Positions 1 to 7,089 of a DNA stretch of 21,452 nt are shown piece after piece. The stretch is from Chara braunii (Eukaryota; Streptophyta; Charophyceae; Charales; Characeae). Every line of letters begins with the position of its first letter. Position 1 is the first letter of the stretch. Location: NCBI GenBank assembly GCA_003427395.1, contig BFEA01001015.1, forward strand, positions 143,949-165,400, written 5' to 3'. The notes under the pieces were generated by a model. The model was not told where the DNA came from. It searched no databases and saw only the letters and a program-made list of their open reading frames with translations. Both the position numbers and the translations under genes were made by a program.

Positions 1-59
1 CCGCCCATTCACCCCCGCCCCTGCCCCGACCGCACACCCCCGCCCCCGCTGCCAGCCAA

Positions 60-105
60 CCCCGGCCCCGCACCCTGCTGAGCCCCGGCTCCGCACCCCG
101 CTGAG
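60..105. repeat. 23-bp GC-rich tandem duplication
   Basis: Two adjacent 23-bp units, 60-82 and 83-105, differ at only two positions and share the end GCTGAG. They sit in an extremely C-rich stretch (1-140) in which I see no gene. This is simple low-complexity sequence. Confidence 0.6.
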
Positions 106-141
106 TTCCGCCCCTGGCCCCGCGCCCGCACTACCCCGGGC

Positions 142-1071
142 TCATAAGGGTGGGGTGTAGCCCCGGGGGGGGCCTGAAGTTGGGCCAAAACTGCAATATT
201 GCAGTTTGGCCCAGGGGGTGCAGCCTGCGGCTGCGCACCCCCCTGTAGTTTTTTCTTTTTTTTTCTTTTTTTTGGATTTTTTTTTTTCATTTTTTTTTTT
301 CGCTTTTTTTGCGGGGGCCAGGGGTGCCGACCCCCGGCCCCCGGGACCCCCGCCGGGGCCCCGGGGCCGGGGCTTGACAACCCTGGGTAACACTGCCCTC
401 AGCGGCTCGCCAGCTGGTCCCACGCCTCCACAAATGGAGGGCGCTGGATGACACCCATCTGCCGTGCCACCCGCACCGGAGGATCTTCCACCTACCCCCG
501 CCACTCCCACCCGACTCACAAACGTTTGCCCGACGGTCGTGGCGCCCACGTGGTTCGATGCACAAGTGTTAGCACCCACTCCAGGCGTCCCGCTTGACAA
601 GCCGAAATCCAAATCCACAATCTCCATATCGCCACCGTCAAGACCCCCCTCCAGCATTGCCGAGTACGACTGATGACTAGTCCCTGCTTCCCTTTGCTGG
701 TAGTGCCTCCCCATCCAGTCCTGCGTAGATCCGCTCCCCAGAGGAAGAGTGTGGGACAGATCGTCCACCCATTCCTCTTCCGGATCCGGCGGTAGCAGTT
801 GCTGGTGCGGCGGGAGATGACTGTACAACGTGGGGTCATATGCGGGTGGACGATGGCCCGACACCGGCCGCTCATGAATGGAGAATTCTATCGCATGTCT
901 GTGTTGTCCGGCGGAGCTCTCCCGCCTTTCCATTGTCGCCTTCGCTGCCACTTGTCGTCTCCGTCTGCCACGAGGACCCTGTACAGCGACACAGGCACGC
1001 AACAAGACGACAAGGAGCAGGAGAAGAGTGGCCAGTAATAGGAGCGGGAGCCATCGGAGGACGTCTGCCAT
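142..1071 (-). CDS. Hypothetical membrane-anchored protein with lysine-rich tail (likely exon or relic)
   Basis: The frame stays open for about 1.3 kb on the minus strand (1437 down to 142). The ATG at 1071 is the most sensible start because a hydrophobic segment follows at once; the translation upstream of it is arginine-rich and reads like untranslated sequence. From that start the product is 309 residues: a leucine-rich membrane span at about 6-28, an RGRRRR basic stop-transfer patch, a low-complexity Gly/Ser/Pro-rich middle with an acidic DPEEEW patch, and a lysine run at about 255-274. The lysine run is encoded by the poly-T tracts at 249-310. The last 31 residues run through a palindrome and look unlike protein, so an intron or rearrangement may cut the real gene near 240. 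I recognise no catalytic domain. It may instead be an ORF of a repeat family; the function is unknown. Confidence 0.4.
   Translation of the reverse strand: MADVLRWLPLLLLATLLLLLVVLLRACVAVQGPRGRRRRQVAAKATMERRESSAGQHRHAIEFSIHERPVSGHRPPAYDPTLYSHLPPHQQLLPPDPEEEWVDDLSHTLPLGSGSTQDWMGRHYQQREAGTSHQSYSAMLEGGLDGGDMEIVDLDFGLSSGTPGVGANTCASNHVGATTVGQTFVSRVGVAGVGGRSSGAGGTADGCHPAPSICGGVGPAGEPLRAVLPRVVKPRPRGPGGGPGGRGSAPLAPAKKAKKKNEKKKSKKKKKKEKTTGGCAAAGCTPWAKLQYCSFGPTSGPPRGYTPPL
181..213. repeat. Near-perfect 33-bp palindrome
   Basis: The sequence reads TGGGCCAAAACTGCAATATT and then its mirror complement, ending GGCCCA at 213. A single extra A in the left arm is the only break, and the centre is CTGCAATATTGCAG. 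A second GC-rich inverted repeat follows at 214-243 (GGGGGTGC arm against GCACCCCC). The palindrome sits inside the 3' end of the minus-strand reading frame. Confidence 0.8.
249..310. repeat. T-rich low-complexity tract
   Basis: Runs of T are broken by single C, GG and A bases. On the minus strand this encodes the lysine-rich tail of the hypothetical protein. It could be an ancient poly(A) tail of a minus-strand retroposon, but no target duplication is evident. Confidence 0.7.
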
Positions 1072-1671
1072 GAATCGCAGCAGTTGTCGCTCTGCACCGA
1101 CAGGAGATCCCTCCCGCGCGCATGTCAATGTCGGGCAATGGACGATGTCGAGGAGAACAGCAGTCGGCCGGCGCTGCTCACACGGCAGGGACAAAATAAA
1201 TTTTGAAAAAGTCGACCGTTGGACACCACGCCCGACGACGCGTGCAAGGAGAACCCCGCCACATGAACGGCGTCGCAGCCGAAGAACCGCCCCCCGACCC
1301 TCGACGCGCCAACGGTAACGACACAACGCCGTTGGGGGCCTGTTGCCTGCTGGAAGCCGATGTTGTCCGCCCGATGGACCACGGACGACTTGTGGACCAT
1401 GAACAACTCCAATTTTCGGTGTCGACGCACACTCCATGACGACCCGTCAATCGCGGCTCCTTGAGCCCAAGGGACCTCGCGAGGGCCCCTTGAATCCAAG
1501 GACGCTTTGGCCGGTGATTATGAGGAACCCAAGGAAATCTCTCGGGAGCGTTTTCACATTTATCCAAGGAATTTGGAGAATTAGGACGCAGTGTAACCAC
1601 ACCGAATTCCTGAAAATCGCCTTCCCAAGGAGGGTCTAACGAGGCCCTTAAACCACTAGTACCTTTCCTGC

Positions 1672-1992
1672 GTGGGAAAATCAAAACATGGCGTGATTGC
1701 CACTGACTGGCGTGTGCTGGCCTCCCCGAACAGTCCCCTCCCACTCGATGGGAGGAAGTGTTCGGGCAGCCATTATTTGGTAACTGGTGGATTCAACTAC
1801 ATAGGGCCAAGTAATGTGCAGCTCAGCCTCCCTTTGGAGGAGCTGGTCAAGCACGGGATACTAAGGGTGGGGGACCTATGGGATCTGCACACCACAAAAC
1901 CGGTAGCTTTCCAAGAGCTTGCGCTTCTCGACCCGACCAGGCCAAAGAAGAAAAGAGAAGCCTTAGGGCGAAGGATAAAAATAGCCCCTTAA
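1672..1992 (+). pseudogene. LINE ORF2 C-terminal fragment
   Basis: The plus-strand translation contains HGILRVGDLWD at about 1855-1887. The same eleven residues occur in the minus-strand LINE relic at 4401-5570, and a diverged equivalent (KGIWKIEHIWD) occurs in the LINE nested in the chromovirus. In those copies this block lies between the reverse transcriptase and the C-terminal zinc-binding domain. Only about 60 residues can be aligned by eye; a short basic stretch (PKKKREALGRR) and a stop follow. No RT motifs or zinc ligands are present, so it is a truncated, dead scrap. The residues before LSLPLEELV are not recognisable and may come from other DNA. Confidence 0.5.
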
Positions 1993-2537
1993 ATGGGAGA
2001 GGACGAGGCGGCTCTGTCAGAATGCCCCTAGTTCTCTGTACCTGCAGGTGTAGGACATGGGCTTGGGGTTCTGCACATCCAGCAGATCCTGGCTGTGTGG
2101 CACCTTCTCCTCCTTTCCTCCTTCCTGCCTGGTTGACTATGCCACCATGCCGCACTCCATGGTCTTCAATATGGAAAGAGCTTTTCCTCACCCGCACACT
2201 ACTTCTTTTTCCTCGTGCTTGTGTGGGTTGCAGAGAGCAAGCGTGTGCTCAACTCAAGGGGCGAAGGCTTGCTTCTTCGCCCCTTGCTTGTCCGGATTCT
2301 TCCTTTCTGACCATCGATCACGGAGATTGGCACAGTCCATGCAAGTTTGGACCCTCCCCCCCCAGCTGAGGGCAGAAAAGTGGACAAGCAACTGTTGGGG
2401 GGCGGGGTAAATTGCTGCGGAAGTTAGGAGAAACAGCTTCTCAGAACATATGAAGGTGTGCCACTGGATGAATATGTAGTATGTACCAAAAGGAACTGTG
2501 GGGAGGGAGGAAGAAACAATTATTAATCAATGGGACT
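1993..2537. other. Unassigned stretch
   Basis: I see no gene here. Short open frames exist on both strands but none resembles a known domain. The stretch is pyrimidine-rich on the plus strand and ends in a G-rich patch around 2396-2407. Confidence 0.5.
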
Positions 2538-2581
2538 CTGGACCCGGTTTCCATCAGGTGTCGCTCCCACCAATAGATGGA
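2538..2581 (+). repeat. Left arm of 45-bp inverted repeat
   Basis: This arm starts CTGGACCC and ends AATAGATGGA. Its reverse complement recurs at 3672-3716 with about 39 of 45 positions matching (one gap). The arms enclose about 1.1 kb containing the hammerhead repeats, so they may be the ends of a small element or two oppositely inserted repeat copies. No homology continues beyond either arm that I can see. Confidence 0.75.
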
Positions 2582-2656
2582 ACAGCCCGACCGATAAGCC
2601 CTCGATCCTGACGGTTCTCCGTGAGGATGCACAATGGGTTTTCTTCAACAACAAAA

Positions 2657-2689
2657 AACAAACAAACAAACAAACAAACAAACAAACAA
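2657..2689. repeat. (AAAC)n microsatellite
   Basis: About eight copies of the tetranucleotide AAAC/CAAA lie in a row. A similar tract appears at 20887-20916. The stretch from 2690 to 3044 is purine-rich and holds no recognisable gene; the long minus-strand frame across it translates to serine/leucine/proline-rich low-complexity sequence. Confidence 0.9.
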
Positions 2690-3044
2690 TTAAGGTTAGT
2701 AAGAAACAAATTGATAAGCTGTAGGACAGAGACAGCATCTAAGGGAGTAAGAGAATAATGGCGAAGGGCCGGGTATAGCGAACGACCAACTGTACTTGGA
2801 ATTGACAAGGTAGGGGGATACATATCTTCAATATGAAGGGAATCTGAGGGGACAAGAATGTAAACAAAGGTCACGCCATGCAAAGGGGAAGGAAAGGAAA
2901 GAAGAGCAGATGGATAGAGGCTAGAATGGATTGAAAGTGAGGAGAATAAGAGATGAAGTGTAGGATGGAAGCAGAATAGGACAGGGATGGACATATATGG
3001 AGTATAATAACCTGGCCTCAGTGCGTGGTGAATAAACTTGTAGT

Positions 3045-3190
3045 GTGACTGGGTACCTGTGGGAGTCTCCCAGCTGCAAGTGGCCACCACATGCCCTGTG
3101 GAGCCATGGGAATCTTTGCAGTTTGATCACCATTTTGTTGCTTGCCGGTAATTAGTAAACAGACTGACACCCCCCAGAATAGAAGGGCAC
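3045..3190 (-). repeat. Dispersed repeat, copy A
   Basis: Read on the minus strand, this segment matches 19428-19592 on the plus strand. Shared blocks include CTATTCTGGGGGG, ACCGGCAAGCA, GGGAGACTCCC and GGTACCCAGTCAC in the same order, with a diverged middle. Homology stops at GTCAC on one side and near the CTATTCTGG block on the other. It abuts the hammerhead repeats, which lie just to the right on the plus strand. Confidence 0.75.
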
Positions 3191-3212
3191 CTGTGTGGGT
3201 GTTTTTCTGGAG

Positions 3213-3341
3213 TTCAGCCTCCTGATGAGTCGGTGAAACTGTGACGAAACAGTTTGTCACAGCCCCTCGTTTGTTGTCCTCTTCTCCCACTCTGCCTACA
3301 GTATACCGGGCAGCTCTGTTTGACTACATATATACATATAT
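3213..3341 (+). repeat. Hammerhead-bearing direct repeat, copy 1
   Basis: This 129-bp unit runs from TTCAGCCTCC through GTTTGTTGTCCTCTTC to an AT-rich TATATACA tail, and it recurs 170 bp downstream. The hammerhead core strings CTGATGA and GAAAC are kept (3222-3228, 3246-3250). Stem II is damaged (one G-U wobble and one G-G mismatch). Stem I does not form, and position 16.1, normally U, is C at 3207. This copy is therefore predicted to be inactive. Confidence 0.85.
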
Positions 3342-3367
3342 AACAGTGTAATCAGTGAGGGGATTCT

Positions 3368-3427
3368 GCAGACTGTTGAGGGTTCAGCCTCCTGATGAGT
3401 CGGTGAAACTCCGACGAAACAGTTTGT
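3368..3427 (+). ncRNA. Type III hammerhead ribozyme
   Basis: All conserved core positions are present: CUGAUGA at 3392-3398, GAA at 3416-3418 and A15.1 at 3419. Stem I is GAGG (3378-3381) with CCTC (3388-3391), closed by the 6-nt loop GTTCAG. Stem II is five perfect pairs, GTCGG (3399-3403) with CCGAC (3411-3415), with a 7-nt loop, and begins with the conserved G10.1-C11.1 pair. Stem III is nine pairs, 3368-3376 with 3419-3427, two of them G-U. The cleavage triplet is GUU, predicting a cut between 3377 and 3378. GUU is an allowed NUH triplet but usually slower than GUC. An alternative fold using the downstream GTC at 3426-3428 as the cleavage site fails because stem I would not pair. Confidence 0.8.
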
Positions 3428-3511
3428 CACAGCCCCTCGTTTGTTGTCCTCTTCTCTCTCTCTGCCTACGGTTTACCGGGCAGTTCTGTTTGTGACGNTA
3501 TATACATATAT
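3383..3511 (+). repeat. Hammerhead-bearing direct repeat, copy 2
   Basis: This is the second copy of the 129-bp unit, offset 170 bp from copy 1. It keeps the intact hammerhead core, then the shared downstream block (CAGCCCCTCGTTTGTTGTCC) and an AT-rich tail that expands into a microsatellite. The stem III and stem I 5' strands (3368-3382) come from the spacer between the copies, not from the shared unit. Confidence 0.85.
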
Positions 3512-3541
3512 ACATATATACATATATACATATATACATAT
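3497..3541. repeat. (TATATACA)n microsatellite
   Basis: About five octamer copies follow the second hammerhead repeat; a shorter version (about 3327-3343) follows the first. One unresolved base lies at 3498, as expected in a hard-to-assemble tract. Confidence 0.9.
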
Positions 3542-3590
3542 AGAAAAAAGTTCAAAAAACGTATGAAGAGGTTCATGCTCACGGGACTAC

Positions 3591-3605
3591 TTTTTTTTTT
3601 TTTTT
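3591..3605 (-). repeat. Poly(T), possible poly(A) tail of minus-strand LINE
   Basis: A run of 15 T lies about 0.8 kb downstream, in the minus-strand sense, of the LINE coding relic at 4401-5570. It may be that element's poly(A) tail, which would put the 3' untranslated region at 3606-4400. No target-site duplication could be matched beside it, so the link is tentative. Confidence 0.45.
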
Positions 3606-3618
3606 AAACACCCCCCCA

Positions 3619-3663
3619 CCAGTGTTAGTGCTGCTGGTAAGAGCAGACACCACTAACACCTGG
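3619..3663. repeat. Imperfect hairpin, TGTTAGTG / CACTAACA
   Basis: The arm CCAGTGTTAGTG plus CTGCT pairs with AGCAG plus CACTAACACCTGG, with a 4-nt and a 1-nt bulge and a short loop around GGTAAG. The hairpin lies between the poly(T) and the right 45-bp inverted-repeat arm. Confidence 0.7.
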
Positions 3664-3671
3664 GGAGAGGC

Positions 3672-3716
3672 TCCATCTATTAGTGGGGAGCGTCACCTGC
3701 TGGAAAACGGGTCCAG
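3672..3716 (-). repeat. Right arm of 45-bp inverted repeat
   Basis: This is the reverse complement of 2538-2581 with about six differences. It reads TCCATCTATTAG at the inner end and GGGTCCAG at the outer end. Confidence 0.75.
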
Positions 3717-3755
3717 CGTTCCTTGTATGAAAAATATCTTGAGAAGGTGAGAACA

Positions 3756-3897
3756 GTGACTGTGAGATCTGCCAGCATTGATTACCCTGCAAACAAGGGA
3801 TTGACTGAGCAGACCCTATGAAAATAGTGGCTATGGATTCTGCCAGCATTGATTGCCCTGAAACCCAGGGGATTGACTGAGCAGGTCCTGTGTAATA
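3756..3897. repeat. 71-bp tandem duplication
   Basis: Units 3756-3826 and 3827-3897 share TCTGCCAGCATTGATT and GGGATTGACTGAGCAG, with scattered substitutions between them. A minus-strand reading frame crosses both units and so has an internal repeat, but it resembles no known protein. Confidence 0.85.
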
Positions 3898-4030
3898 TCC
3901 AGCGAAGTAGCCTTGTGTGAGCATGCAGGGCAGCCAATCTCTTTTGTATCTCTTCACCCTTATAAGAAGGGCGTCAGATAGACTGCTAGGGACTGATACT
4001 AGTCACAGGAGCAACAACTCACTCCAAAAC

Positions 4031-4080
4031 CATGCTCAGTTGCATTCAGAACCCTCATGCTCAGTTGCTTCCAGAATACT
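4031..4080. repeat. 25-bp tandem duplication
   Basis: CATGCTCAGTTGC begins both 25-bp units (4031-4055 and 4056-4080), and the remainder is diverged. No gene is recognised between 3898 and 4400; the stretch is probably 3' non-coding DNA of the minus-strand LINE. Confidence 0.7.
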
Positions 4081-4400
4081 CAAAAGGTCAGCATTGAAAA
4101 CCCCAACAGAAAATAGAATAGAAAAAAGGCATTGGCAGGGTCCTCCCCAGGGGGCTCCAGGGAGGTGTTCCGCTTTGTGAAAGCCGAAAAGTATCACGCT
4201 CAAGACAGGATCTCTGTTAGAGACAGGGAATGAGGAGGGAAGGGGTCCGAAAAATCTGAGGGAGGGCGTAGAGGGAAGGAGGGCTCTATGTTAGTCCAGT
4301 CCTTAAAAATTAGATGATAGTCTCTTATTTGCTCCAAATCATACGGCCCAACTCCCCTGTCCCCGCTCCATTCAATTTTTGCAATCCATCCTTCTCTTTC

Positions 4401-5570
4401 TCACCCCACCCAGCCTATGCAAAAAGTTGTAATCCATCTCCGGACGTCTCCAGTTTGTTTCAAAAGGTCTAATTGAGATCTTGTGTCCAACCATCTTCGC
4501 GTAAGCTCAAGGTGAATCTGCTGCTGTATCTGTTCTAGAACTTCCGCTCCTTCCACCCGCACCCTCTCCATGACCAGGGTGCATCTCTGCCACCAAAAAG
4601 CCCAAATCACTACTCTCCTTCTTAGTCTGTACATATTCCCTACAAAGGTCGAGGCTGTTTCTGCCAGCGGCCAATGCCTAGCCAATATGGCCTGCCATGA
4701 CCAGGGCCAGGGAATGTCTGGTTCCATCTTCCGCCATATACGGTCCCACCATCTCCATATAAATTGAGCAATCGGGCATTGCATGAAGATGTGCTCAATG
4801 GTCTCCGCCTTTTTGTGGGGGGGAAAAAGACTTTGGCACTGCGGACACGAAGGGAGCAACATTCCTCTCTGTTCGAGGGTTATGCGGTCAGCCAACCAAT
4901 CCTTGGTTGACAGACATCTGTGTGCTATTTGCCACTGAAGGGATGTGATTTTCACGGGCTTGGATTTTTGTTCCTTGAACCACTCGATTGGCGATAAGAG
5001 GGATCGGTCCACATTCAGCTGCCTGGCCCATCTATCGTTGATCAAATCCTTCAGATACCGCTTAGGTCTGAGCATTTTGTAGGCGGATTTGACCGTTAAT
5101 TGGTGCAGGCTAATATGGCTTACCTTAGGGGTTCCCCTCTTTTAGGGAGGCAGCCAAGTCCATTCCACCAGATCAAAGGTCAGGTCCCCCCTCACCCGAT
5201 ACATTGCCTCTTTATTTGTCCATTCAAAAGGTGCTCTACTCCCTTGGAGGGTGTCCTTTTTGGTGATGGTGTGATGTTCAACCAGGACTAGTTGGGGTGA
5301 GACCATGTGAATCTGGCCGATCCTGAAAGGGGACCCTGTGCATGCCACCCAATCCCCTATTCTCAAAGTAGGGCCGTGTTTGAGAATCCGGTACCATTCC
5401 AGTGGGATGGCTTCAATGAGACTCTCAAAGAATTCTTCCACACGGTGGCAGTACTGTAAGGATGTTCGCATCTGTTCCTTTGTTTTCCAATCGTGCCTGT
5501 CGTGGTCCCAAAGATCCCCTACCCTAAGGATGCCATGTCTAACCCAAGTTTTCCAGGGCAGGGCTGAGCT
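4401..5570 (-). pseudogene. LINE ORF2 C-terminal region with zinc-binding domain
   Basis: Read from 5570 down to 4401, one minus-strand frame is open except for a single TAA at 5142-5144; translation resumes in the same frame. In order it encodes WKTWVRHGILRVGDLWD, a linker (about 5142-5471) and a C-terminal domain with the RT zinc-binding signature: HRCLSTKDWL, CPQC, then a His and Cys in ETIEHIFMQC and QFIWRWW. This domain lies after the reverse transcriptase in plant non-LTR retrotransposons. The RT and endonuclease are absent, so the copy is 5'-truncated or cut off by the chromovirus insertion at 5833. Upstream of an in-frame TAG at 5571-5573 a shifted frame continues with LINE-like residues to about 5770. 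The element is not functional. Confidence 0.85.
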
Positions 5571-5833
5571 CTACTCCGTTCCCTTTCCTTTTGTCTTTTT
5601 CCTCTGAAGATTATTGTTGTACCCATGTGAATCCGAGTCATGATCTGGTCCTTCAGGCACTGTTGAAATTGTTGAATAATAGCATGGTCCTTGTGCAAGG
5701 ATGAGGCACATAAATCCAGAAATGGTCCCCCCTCCCCCCCCACCCACCCAAATAAAAAGAAAGTTGTCATCTGTTTACCTTACTCACAGTAACACAAATG
5801 TACTTGTACTCACATAATGTTGGCTGGTACAAT
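5571..5833. other. Residual LINE DNA and chromovirus flank
   Basis: The minus-strand LINE relic fades upstream of 5570; a shifted frame to about 5770 ends in a C-rich tract on the plus strand (5728-5748). No gene is seen after that. The final four bases, CAAT at 5830-5833, form the left target-site copy of the LTR element. Confidence 0.5.
5830..5833. repeat. Target-site duplication of chromovirus, left copy
   Basis: CAAT lies directly before the TG of the 5' LTR and again directly after the CA of the 3' LTR (17635-17638). A fifth base can be matched only if the element ends are shifted one base away from TG...CA. Confidence 0.75.
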
Positions 5834-7075
5834 TGCAACGACTTGCTGGCTCCAGTGGCCTGTAGCCTCTCTTGTCGAGGCTGTACTATAGCTAGGATAG
5901 ATTCATAATTTTGTTTGGCTGAGGGCTAACCGAGAGACCTATCTGTAGGGAAATTCTTGAGGGACATATCTGTAAATTCGGGAAAAACACAGGCCCGTAC
6001 TAACTGAAATTACCTACAGCTACCCTAACTGCGAATAGCAGGCCCGGGCTACCCCTAGGACAGACAGGCCCAAAAGGCTGGTGCTGATAGACGGTCCTAT
6101 AGCCTATAGTCGGGTAGGTAGAGACCGAGAGGCCGAAACTGAAACGGTACGGGTCGGTCCAGTCAGTCCGGTCTAGCTCGTGTCTAGGCTAGTGTAGGTT
6201 ATAGATAGAATGTGGACATCGGTTTAGGGCTTTTGGCAGTTGGTACTGTGTACGTCGCTGCTGTGCAACACGCGAACTGGGAGTGGTAACAACTTCAGTG
6301 TTGAGGAGGTCGGACATAGCCAGACCTGCGAAGTATCGGCCATAGCTGGGACTGACACTATACTCTGAGAGCAGGCGGGGCTGCCAAGAGGTCTGGGCTA
6401 CTCGAAGTCTGCTGGAGGTGAGAGAAGTTGGTGCCCTGCTGAACCCTCCTTAGGAGTAGGGTTACAGGGTGTTTGATGCTGCAGCCATAGCTGCAGCTTC
6501 TTCCTCAGAGATCATCTTTTCAGGAGAGGTGGCACTGCTGTGGACTTCCACCCGGGAAGTCATCCGACACTTCATCATCATCAGACACAGTGGCGCTGGT
6601 CCTCTTCCTCATCCTATGAGAAGCGCTTGGCCTCATAGGCCTGTTTCAATGTGGCGCTTCCCTCTGGAAGTAGTATCTGGGTGGCGCTGGTTGTTTCAGG
6701 GGCTCAAGGGTGAGATAACGGTTACTCAAGGTGCGGTGAGTGAAGGGGAGCAGCGCACCATAGTTCTGGGGTTATTCCAACAATTCGAGACTAAGCAGTG
6801 TTGATACTGGGTTTGGACTATCGTTGCTTCATTGTTTCTTGGATGTGATCTACTTGGCTTTTCTTTGTGACTGGTTGTGAGGATTCTGTGGAGCGAATTG
6901 CACTGTCAGTGCTTTCTGTCATATTGCATGGTCAAGTCTTCCACTGTGTTTATCTCTCCTTGTGTGGTGTGATTCTCTCATCCTCTCCCCTTCCTTCTGT
7001 GTATGTATGGGCATACTTGGAAGTCTATGTGAGAGAGTGTTGGTCGTTTGAGCACAAGCAACCAGGATCATAACA
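5834..7075 (+). repeat. 5' LTR of chromovirus
   Basis: It starts TGCAACGACTTGCTGGC and ends GATCATAACA; the whole length aligns with 16370-17634. It is 23 bp shorter than the 3' LTR because it lacks one arm of a hairpin (near 6744) and a short AATAAA-containing segment (near 6792). Open frames inside it occur in both LTRs and are not convincing genes. By family knowledge it should contain promoter and polyadenylation signals; I could not place a TATA box. Confidence 0.95.
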
Positions 7076-7077
7076 GT

Positions 7078-7089
7078 TGGTATCAGAGC
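7078..7089 (+). promoter_or_regulatory. Primer-binding site, initiator-Met tRNA type
   Basis: TGGTATCAGAGC begins two bases (GT) after the 5' LTR end. It complements the 3' end of plant initiator methionine tRNA, the usual primer for minus-strand DNA synthesis in plant LTR elements. Confidence 0.95.

Noticed and set aside
1203-1439. Plus-strand frames opposite the minus-strand hypothetical gene
   Set aside because: Shadows of a long open frame in GC-rich DNA.
2554-3090. 178-codon minus-strand frame
   Set aside because: Runs through a microsatellite and purine-rich DNA; serine/leucine-rich low complexity without a domain.
3420-3445. Alternative type I hammerhead using the GTC at 3426-3428 as the cleavage site
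   Set aside because: Stem III could form (ACA/TGT), but the bases after the GTC do not pair with those before CTGATGA, so stem I is absent.
6469-6804. 111-codon plus-strand frame in the 5' LTR (counterpart at 17005-17439)
   Set aside because: Lies wholly inside the LTR, differs between LTRs through indels and resembles no protein; taken as chance openness.
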